Position numbers and translations under genes: made by a program. A DNA stretch of 17,111 bases from a bacterium (lineage in GTDB: Bacteria; Patescibacteriota; Microgenomatia; Woykebacterales; RBG-16-39-9b). The notes under the pieces were generated by a model. That model did no database searches and was not told the DNA's origin. It saw nothing but the letters and a program-made list of their open reading frames with translations. Positions 11,821 to 17,111 of the stretch are shown in pieces (positions within the stretch are counted from its first letter, which is position 1; every line of letters begins with the position of its first letter). The stretch spans positions 1-17,111 of the forward strand of contig JAUYHE010000027.1 of NCBI GenBank assembly GCA_030690175.1. Direction: 5' to 3'.

Positions 11821-12933
11821 TTATTTAACCGTCTTTTCAATTTTTTTAACAACCCGAGCCAGGCTAAAAAGTAAAGCCAATAGTATCACCCCACCAACTG
11901 TAATTGCAAAAAACCGGCCTTTGTTATCCAAGGTAAGGGCAAGGTAAGCAGAGATAGAAACTAGAAAATAATAAAAAATCACGACCTGTGGTTTGCTTAG
12001 GCCTAGGGCTAGCAGCTGATGATGGAGATGCTCTTTATCACCCCAGACCGGTGAGCGGTGCTGGATCAGTCGTCGCAGAATAGCCCAAACCCCGTCAACC
12101 AAAGGGACGATCAACAAAAGGCTGGTGGTAGCTAGTTTAGCACCAGCCAAGATCGAGATTGTGGCTAAAATCATTCCGGCTAAAGTAGCCCCGCCGTATC
12201 CAGGCATAATCTTTTGCGGGTAAAAATTCCAAGGTAAAAAGCCAAGATAGGCACCGGCTGCAATAAAAGCGAGTACCCCAACGGCTAATTGGGATGGGTC
12301 AGCCGCTAAATAACGATTTGCGGCTACCCCCAGGGCTAATAAACCGATGGCTGCAATTCCCGAAAGCTGACCATCTACACCACTTGACCAGTTAAGCGCG
12401 TTCATTACCCAGACGATCCAAATAAAGGCAAAAATATCAGCCAAAAGAACAATTGAGTGAACTCCCGCGAAAAAACCAAACGGCAAGATATCGGGAAAAT
12501 TAAAGTTGATCACGATCTCATCTAAACGAATATGACCACCAAAGGGATTGGTGAACCAAGTTATACCAACACCAAAGGCAACAATTATTCCGGCAGCCAA
12601 AAAGTTGGTGAACAATCGAATATAAGGGTTTAGGTCATACTTATCATCCAAAATCCCAACCACCACGACAAGCGCTCCGGCGATAATAATCCCTATTATG
12701 TGTTTATCAGTTACGCTACCATCGGTAAAAAGTAAATAGATTAAATAGGTAACACCGATTGCAATGTAAGTGGCCAAGCCACCGGCGCGTGGCACGGGCT
12801 TTTTGTGCAAAATACCTGGATGAGGCCGCCAGGGAAAATCCAAAATAAGGAATTTTTTCGCTGCCCAAATAATAACAGGAGTTATTGCAAAAGCAATTAC
12901 CGCGGAAGTTACTAGTAAGGAGTAAAGATTCAT
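11821..12933 (-). CDS. WecA/MraY-family polyprenyl-phosphate sugar-1-phosphate transferase, divergent
   Basis: A 370-aa membrane protein with roughly ten to eleven hydrophobic helices and the order of cytoplasmic motifs of the WecA/TagO/RgpG group. HKKPVPRAGGLA (43-54) comes first, then DDKYD (96-100), NALNWSSGVDG (178-188) in place of the usual N-x-x-N-x-x-D-G, and HLHH (302-305) after SPVWGDKE. Such enzymes move a HexNAc-1-phosphate from UDP-sugar to undecaprenyl phosphate. One expected catalytic motif is altered: where the family has Gly-Asp-Ser/Thr-Gly-Ser, this protein has GYGGA (245-249), with Tyr246 in place of Asp. Activity or substrate may therefore differ. It starts 5 nt after the small membrane protein gene and is followed at once by the UbiA-family gene. 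Confidence 0.82.
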   Translation of the reverse strand: MNLYSLLVTSAVIAFAITPVIIWAAKKFLILDFPWRPHPGILHKKPVPRAGGLATYIAIGVTYLIYLLFTDGSVTDKHIIGIIIAGALVVVVGILDDKYDLNPYIRLFTNFLAAGIIVAFGVGITWFTNPFGGHIRLDEIVINFNFPDILPFGFFAGVHSIVLLADIFAFIWIVWVMNALNWSSGVDGQLSGIAAIGLLALGVAANRYLAADPSQLAVGVLAFIAAGAYLGFLPWNFYPQKIMPGYGGATLAGMILATISILAGAKLATTSLLLIVPLVDGVWAILRRLIQHRSPVWGDKEHLHHQLLALGLSKPQVVIFYYFLVSISAYLALTLDNKGRFFAITVGGVILLALLFSLARVVKKIEKTVK

Positions 12934-12938
12934 TTATA

Positions 12939-13298
12939 TTAAGATGCCACCAAAACTATTTTTAATAAGGTGTAAAAAAGTAATGCCGTCACTAGGGGGC
13001 TTGCCCAAATTAGTATTGAGGAAATTATTTTTAACCTTTGGTAAAAAAAATAAGCCAGTAGAAGATTGATAATCGTGAGTAAAAAACTAGTTGTTGGCAA
13101 CAACCATAGAAGTGAGGGTTCAGCTAGACGTGTCTCACCCCAAGGTTTTGAAAACCACAGCGGAACCGCAAGTGGAAAGCTAGATCGGTGGTTTAAGATT
13201 AAGAAAGCTGATAAGGCACCGAAGATAAAGCTAATAACTAAGCTAACGCTAGTTTCTAGTGACAGGAACGCGGGTTTTGTAAATGGCCAAGTCGTCAT
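12939..13298 (-). CDS. Small hypothetical membrane protein in the glycan operon
   Basis: About 119 aa from ATG 13298, with three hydrophobic helices: about 15-33, 61-83 and 88-112. Between the first two is a polar segment, LWFSKPWGETRLAEPSLLW, with Trp-Gly-Glu-x-Arg-Leu-Ala. I recall similar small proteins next to WecA-like genes in CPR genomes but cannot name a family. The frame is open back to 13376, but that would overlap the GT39 gene by 128 nt. ATG 13298 gives a 50-nt overlap, and no nearer ATG or GTG start is seen. There is no Shine-Dalgarno sequence, so coupling to the GT39 gene is likely. The function is unknown; an accessory role for the membrane glycosyltransferases is inferred from position only. 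Confidence 0.6.
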   Translation of the reverse strand: MTTWPFTKPAFLSLETSVSLVISFIFGALSAFLILNHRSSFPLAVPLWFSKPWGETRLAEPSLLWLLPTTSFLLTIINLLLAYFFYQRLKIISSILIWASPLVTALLFYTLLKIVLVAS

Positions 13299-14781
13299 AA
13301 AAAGCAAAAAGATTATAGCGTGAAGAGAGCAGTTTCTCAAGAGATTCATAAGACCCAGAAAACCTCGTATCAGCAATTATGTACCGGGGTCTGGCCTCTT
13401 TAATCTGTTCGTAGGTTGGTTTTTTCGCCTCTGGACTATCAATCAAGTGGAAAAAAGTAATGTATCTAGATGCTGGAGCAAGGCCGGAAAGAAAATAAAT
13501 TGCCGTCTGATCGGAATAAAGATATAGTTTATCCGTCGTCACGGTTCGGGTTTGCAAGCACGTACCCTTTTGGTCAAACGTTTCGCAGCCCTTAAGGAAG
13601 GAAGCAACAGCGTAATTTTTTGGGGTTTCCACGTCAAAACTGGCTGCGTATTGATCGAAGGGCATTTGTCCAGCAGCGAAGCGGGAAAAATTGGTATAGT
13701 AAGAAAAATTAAACCAGGGTCGGAAACCTATAGCTAAGGAAAGGAAAAAAACTACCGCTAGAAAGAAAGACCCAATCTTCACAAAATCCTTTTCCGCAAA
13801 ACTAGCTGCCAGCACCAAAGAGACTGCCGGAACCGCCTGGATGAGGTAATGTTCATAAGTTCTTCCGCCGAAAACCGCGCCGTAAAAAGCAAAAATGAGC
13901 CAAATGATTATGAATTCGCGGGTATTTGGTTTGTTACTTTGTCTGTCTCTCAATCTTTCGTAAACCTTAATCGAAAAGTAACCAGCTAGTAACATTATTG
14001 GAAGGGCTTTGATAAAAAGAAGACCGTTAGGGGTAATAAACTGATTACCCACACCAGTGTAACTGATGTTATACAATACGGCCGACTTGTAATAAGCAGG
14101 AAGGGCGTTTTTTACGAAAAAATAAACGCCGCTGATAGCGATGGGGACGGTGAGACCAAAAGTTAAAGCAGCTAAATTCCTTATTGTTTCCGCCACGCGA
14201 TCTTTTTTTACCGCCAGACCAACAAAGAAAAAATAGGCTGCAAAGTCAAATACGGCGGGGACTTTTAAAAGAACCGCAAAAGAAAAGAAGGCGCCAGCCA
14301 GAAAATAACGTTTGTTTAGTCCTAGTAAAACTGCAATAGATACAGGCAAGATCATTAAAATCTCGCTGTTGAAAAGATTACCCTCAATAAAAGGTAAACT
14401 AGTAATTAGTGAAAAAAATACGGTTGAGATGACGGCAACCCGTTTGTTAAACAGTCGTTTTCCTAGAAAATAAAATACAACGATAGTTACTAAGATCCAA
14501 ATTAATAAAAGGAATTTTATTGACCAGACGCTCTCTCCAAAAATTTTGAGAGCAGTAGCGGTGAGGTAGTAAATTCCAGGAGTTTTATGATCAAAAATAT
14601 CGGCGTACATTGTGGCGCCACGCAGCAATCTTTGGCCAATAGTTAAATAAATCGCTTCATCCCGATACCACAGTGGTTCAAAAAGAGTCGGCAGGCGCAC
14701 CACAAAGGTGAAAAGAAGAATTGCAACAAGAGATCGGTGGGTGAGAATGAATTTTTCAATTGTCTTTACGGTGTTGGCCAT
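13249..14781 (-). CDS. GT39-family membrane glycosyltransferase (ArnT/PMT-like)
   Basis: A 510-aa GT-C fold enzyme. After a first helix (about 18-34), the first outside loop carries the catalytic signature WYRDEAIYL (Asp41-Glu42) and then DIFDHKTPGIYYL (Asp64, His65, Lys66), the loop pattern of GT39/ArnT/PMT transferases. About ten further hydrophobic helices run to residue 370. A soluble C-terminal domain (about 380-510) follows, with TYEQIKEARPRYIIADTRF. Such enzymes take a sugar from a polyprenyl phosphate donor and place it on a lipid, glycan or protein outside the membrane. The acceptor here is unknown. It begins 2 nt after the GT2 gene, and its last 50 nt overlap the small membrane protein gene. 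Its polyprenyl-sugar donor could be made by the two downstream enzymes. Confidence 0.85.
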   Translation of the reverse strand: MANTVKTIEKFILTHRSLVAILLFTFVVRLPTLFEPLWYRDEAIYLTIGQRLLRGATMYADIFDHKTPGIYYLTATALKIFGESVWSIKFLLLIWILVTIVVFYFLGKRLFNKRVAVISTVFFSLITSLPFIEGNLFNSEILMILPVSIAVLLGLNKRYFLAGAFFSFAVLLKVPAVFDFAAYFFFVGLAVKKDRVAETIRNLAALTFGLTVPIAISGVYFFVKNALPAYYKSAVLYNISYTGVGNQFITPNGLLFIKALPIMLLAGYFSIKVYERLRDRQSNKPNTREFIIIWLIFAFYGAVFGGRTYEHYLIQAVPAVSLVLAASFAEKDFVKIGSFFLAVVFFLSLAIGFRPWFNFSYYTNFSRFAAGQMPFDQYAASFDVETPKNYAVASFLKGCETFDQKGTCLQTRTVTTDKLYLYSDQTAIYFLSGLAPASRYITFFHLIDSPEAKKPTYEQIKEARPRYIIADTRFSGSYESLEKLLSSRYNLFAFYDDLAIYKTRVPVTRN

Positions 14782-14783
14782 TG

Positions 14784-16277
14784 TTACTTGATAAATTTTT
14801 CAGTCGGCCGATACTCCAACCGTTTACCTAACAGCAGTCGGGTGTGAGCGTCCATTCCCGGTAGGGCGGAGAAAAAGAAACTTGTTACAGGTAGAAGCAA
14901 GTATTGAATTATTGTAATTGGCAAAAATCTCTTTTTGAAATACGTAGGCCTGGGTGGTTTCATTAAATAATCAACGATAATCACAAAAATGAAAAAGAAA
15001 GCGCAAAAAGTAAGAATAAGGCTTGAAATTTTTGGTAAGTTGAAACCAAGAGCAGTGTGCCGAAAAACGGGATTAAGAAGCGGCGGAATAGCAGCACCTA
15101 AAGTAAGTATCCACCAATTTACCGGCCAAAGAACATGCTGTTCGGTGGCCCGAATAAACCTGACGACAAAAGTGCTTAAGGGGATTTCCCCGCGTTTTTG
15201 GATAAACCGGGTCAAAGCGTAGCTAATATCGGTGATGCCCCAAGCCCAACGTCGGTTTTGTACGTATTGTTGTTTCAAGGTCGCCCAGTAATTTTGGCCT
15301 TCGGTCGCATCGGCGTAGAGAGGTAAAAATACTGATTCTAGCTCCACCGCGCCTTTGCTGGCGAAAAATGCCTTGAAAAATAAGTGCCAATCTTCGGGAA
15401 CGACGTCGGCATCCCAAAAGCCGCTTTTTTCAAGTAAATTCCAACTAATTGAGTAGGTGGAGTAATTAAAATTGGAACCCGGCGCAAGAAGCTGCGCCAT
15501 ACCATTTATCGAATAAACAGTGTGCACCACCCGGACAAATATCGGAACACGCCAGATGTTGTTGTAAAAAAGAATAGCGGCCTGCCAAAATTTATTATAA
15601 GGGTCTTTGCTTGTTAAAAATTGATAGGTAAGAACGGCAAAGTATTTTGGATGTAGTGAAACATCAGCATCACAACTAGTAACCGTAATAAAATTCTTAT
15701 CGTAGTCGGCCTTTTGAATAAGCCGTTTAATTTCTTTAGCCGCAAAAGCAAGGTTGGAACTTTTTCCCCCCACCTCATTTTTTGAGAGTTCGTGATGAGT
15801 AATCCAAAAGTTACCAAAGAAGGGAGCAAATTGCAGCCGCAATTTTTCGGCCTTTTCCAAAACCGCCGGGTCTCTTTTCTCGGTTGCTAGACACACGTCA
15901 ATTTGTTGTCGGGGGAATTCCTGTTCGGCTAGAAACGTAAGAGTACGGTGTAATATTTCAATGGGCTCTTTGTAAGTGGGAACAATCACTACGTGGCGAA
16001 CCTTTTGCCAGGGTAGAGAGCTAAGTTTTAACCTTTCCAACCAGTCGATGCGCGAGTTGCGGCGAATTTTAAAATAGGCACGTGTCGAATTAATACCAAG
16101 CATAGCTGCTCGGTAAAAAAAATAGACGTCAAAAAAAATAATAAAATAAGCAACTACCACTGGTATAAAAAAGCTAGCCCAAAAAGGCGAGCTAAGAAGC
16201 AACATCGAAATTATCGGCGGTATGATTTCAAAGGTTCGGCGCAGCAATCTCTCTTGTTTATTTTTTGGCGTGCTCAT
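14784..16277 (-). CDS. Membrane GT2 glycosyltransferase, cellulose-synthase-like architecture
   Basis: A 497-aa enzyme with two N-terminal helices (about 17-31 and 34-55) and a cytoplasmic GT-A domain (about 90-350). Three or four C-terminal helices follow (about 382-402, 417-438 and 450-475). The GT-A domain shows VIVPTYKEP (97-105), the metal-binding DAD within TSCDADVSLHP (203-205), the acidic catalytic pair in VPEDWHLFFK (Glu295-Asp296), and QNRRWAWG (340-347), the Q-x-x-R-W motif of processive GT2 enzymes such as cellulose and hyaluronan synthases. It may therefore polymerise or extrude a glycan, or load one sugar onto a polyprenyl phosphate. It overlaps the TatD gene by 4 nt (ATGA) and is followed by the GT39 gene after 2 nt. 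Confidence 0.87.
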   Translation of the reverse strand: MSTPKNKQERLLRRTFEIIPPIISMLLLSSPFWASFFIPVVVAYFIIFFDVYFFYRAAMLGINSTRAYFKIRRNSRIDWLERLKLSSLPWQKVRHVVIVPTYKEPIEILHRTLTFLAEQEFPRQQIDVCLATEKRDPAVLEKAEKLRLQFAPFFGNFWITHHELSKNEVGGKSSNLAFAAKEIKRLIQKADYDKNFITVTSCDADVSLHPKYFAVLTYQFLTSKDPYNKFWQAAILFYNNIWRVPIFVRVVHTVYSINGMAQLLAPGSNFNYSTYSISWNLLEKSGFWDADVVPEDWHLFFKAFFASKGAVELESVFLPLYADATEGQNYWATLKQQYVQNRRWAWGITDISYALTRFIQKRGEIPLSTFVVRFIRATEQHVLWPVNWWILTLGAAIPPLLNPVFRHTALGFNLPKISSLILTFCAFFFIFVIIVDYLMKPPRPTYFKKRFLPITIIQYLLLPVTSFFFSALPGMDAHTRLLLGKRLEYRPTEKFIK

Positions 16278-17086
16278 ATGGTTAGATCAAATAGATTTTT
16301 GGCATTTTCGGTAGTAATTTGGACTGCCTTTTCAGTCCTTAAATTTCTTAAAGTGGCAATTGTTGCCGCTACCATTTTAACATAGATAGGTTCGTTACGC
16401 TGGCCACGACGAGGCTCCGGCGAAAGAAAGGGCGAATCGGTTTCGGTAAGAATTTTTTCTGGGGGGAGCTTTTTGGCCACACCACGAATATAGTCGTTGC
16501 CCCTATAAGTGATGTTACCGGAAAAAGAAATGTATAATCCAAGCTCTAAGAATTTTTTGGCTTGTTCCCAAGTGCCCATATAACAATGCATCAAACCACG
16601 GACCTTTCCTTTATAATCCTTGATTTGTTCGTATAGTTCATCATAAGCGTCTCGGCAGTGGAAAAGAATTGGTTTACCCAGTTCCCGCGCTAAATTAATC
16701 TGCTCTTCTAGTATTTTTGCTTGTTTTTTCAAATCTGGCTTCGGATAGCCTTGTAGTTCGTTAGAACGCAAGACGCGTAGCGGCTTATAAAGATGGTTAT
16801 CTAAACCGATTTCGCCTACAGCAACGACTTTTGGGTTTTGCGACAGCGACTTTAATTGGTTGTAGGTATTTCCGCCCCATTGATCGACGTGATGTGGGTG
16901 AACAGCTACCGATGCGTAAAAATTATCGATTTTTTCGGCCAGTTGTATTCCTTTTTCACTAGCATCAACGCTCGTTCCAACATTGATAACCGCTTCAAGC
17001 TCTTCCGAATTTCTTTTTACCACTTCATCGCGGTCTTCGTCGTAAGCTTTAAACTGCAAGTGGGCATGAGTATCTATTAGCTTCAT
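16274..17086 (-). CDS. TatD-family metal-dependent deoxyribonuclease
   Basis: A 270-aa TIM-barrel hydrolase with all metal ligands in place: DTHAHL (His7, His9), GEIGLD (Glu92), LFHCRDA (His143), MHCYMG (His167) and TETDSPFL (Asp217). Bacterial TatD proteins are about 260 aa and act as 3'-5' DNA exonucleases with a role in DNA repair. Relative to the classic sequence there is a small insertion at about 97-114 after the GEIGLD strand, and the usual HCFSG is HCYMG. The ATG at 17086 overlaps a TGA of an upstream reading frame by 4 nt (ATGA). The gene's own TGA overlaps the GT2 start in the same way. The first gene set of this operon is therefore metG-like, tatD, then glycan genes. Confidence 0.93.
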   Translation of the reverse strand: MKLIDTHAHLQFKAYDEDRDEVVKRNSEELEAVINVGTSVDASEKGIQLAEKIDNFYASVAVHPHHVDQWGGNTYNQLKSLSQNPKVVAVGEIGLDNHLYKPLRVLRSNELQGYPKPDLKKQAKILEEQINLARELGKPILFHCRDAYDELYEQIKDYKGKVRGLMHCYMGTWEQAKKFLELGLYISFSGNITYRGNDYIRGVAKKLPPEKILTETDSPFLSPEPRRGQRNEPIYVKMVAATIATLRNLRTEKAVQITTENAKNLFDLTI

Positions 17087-17111
17087 TTTCTAGGAAATAA
17101 AGCGATGGAAG
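17083..17111 (-). CDS. C-terminus of a probable methionyl-tRNA synthetase (partial)
   Basis: Only eight codons before TGA (17085-17083) are visible on the - strand, reading SIALFPRK. The LFPR ending is typical of the catalytic-body end of methionyl-tRNA synthetases. metG is a common upstream partner of tatD, here with a 4-nt ATGA overlap. The stretch is very short, so the assignment rests mainly on gene order. Confidence 0.35.

Noticed and set aside
11820..11852. TTG start giving the UbiA-family protein 11 extra residues
   Set aside because: The extension is only a Lys/Arg-rich stretch overlapping the WecA-like gene. GTG at 11819 directly after that gene's stop fits family starts and coupling better, though TTG is not excluded.
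1..17111. CRISPR array, insertion sequence, prophage or integrase, or UGA recoding
   Set aside because: No regularly spaced repeats, transposase, integrase or phage-like genes are seen. TGA ends the kinase, DUF1684, TatD and metG-like frames, so the standard bacterial code applies.

Overview
The window looks like a chromosomal piece of an uncultured bacterium, most likely a member of the Candidate Phyla Radiation (Patescibacteria; Microgenomates/Katanobacteria-like gene content). This placement is inferred from the protein families: a decaprenyl-phosphate phosphoribosyltransferase-like UbiA protein beside a divergent WecA-like enzyme, PEGA/SH3 surface proteins, membrane-anchored solute-binding proteins, and several small proteins of a kind I associate with that group. 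Genes stop at TAA, TAG and TGA, so there is no sign of UGA recoding. Shine-Dalgarno sequences are almost absent. Several starts lie 0-18 nt downstream of good sigma70-type promoters with an extended -10, which points to leaderless or very short-leader mRNAs.

Left part (1-3056). The end of a probable NUDIX gene runs into an RBBP9/YdeN-type serine hydrolase, then a small protein with a PH-like beta domain, then a glycerate-2-kinase (GckA/MOFRL family), all on the + strand. A DUF1684 protein converges on them from the - strand.

Middle left (3057-8885). Two tandem paralogous family-5 solute-binding proteins follow. Each keeps the same promoter and an uncleaved N-terminal membrane anchor. The second is followed after 2 nt by an orphan sensor histidine kinase. 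No ABC permease or ATPase is present, so this may be a binding-protein-plus-kinase sensing unit. An M23 peptidase gene converges on the kinase. Its roughly 59-nt leader contains a terminator-like hairpin and a second hairpin touching the start codon.

RNA locus (8937-9175). One promoter drives a complete tRNA-Cys(GCA) at 9030-9103. This tRNA is nested between a second tRNA-Cys-like 5' half (8979 onward) and a 3' acceptor end with CCA (ending 9175). The two outer ends pair over 7 of 7 bases. Two acceptor pairs and two D-stem pairs differ from the inner tRNA by compensating changes. This tRNA-within-tRNA arrangement is the most unusual item in the window.

Right part (9186-17111). A PEGA/SH3 surface protein (- strand) and a small membrane protein (+ strand) come first. 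A long - strand operon follows, read from right to left: the end of a probable metG, a TatD nuclease, a membrane GT2 glycosyltransferase, a GT39 glycosyltransferase, a small membrane protein, a WecA/MraY-family sugar-phosphate transferase and a DPPR-synthase-like prenyltransferase. Most of these genes are separated by 4-nt overlaps or gaps of a few nt. The last five look like a lipid-linked sugar module for cell-surface glycans.
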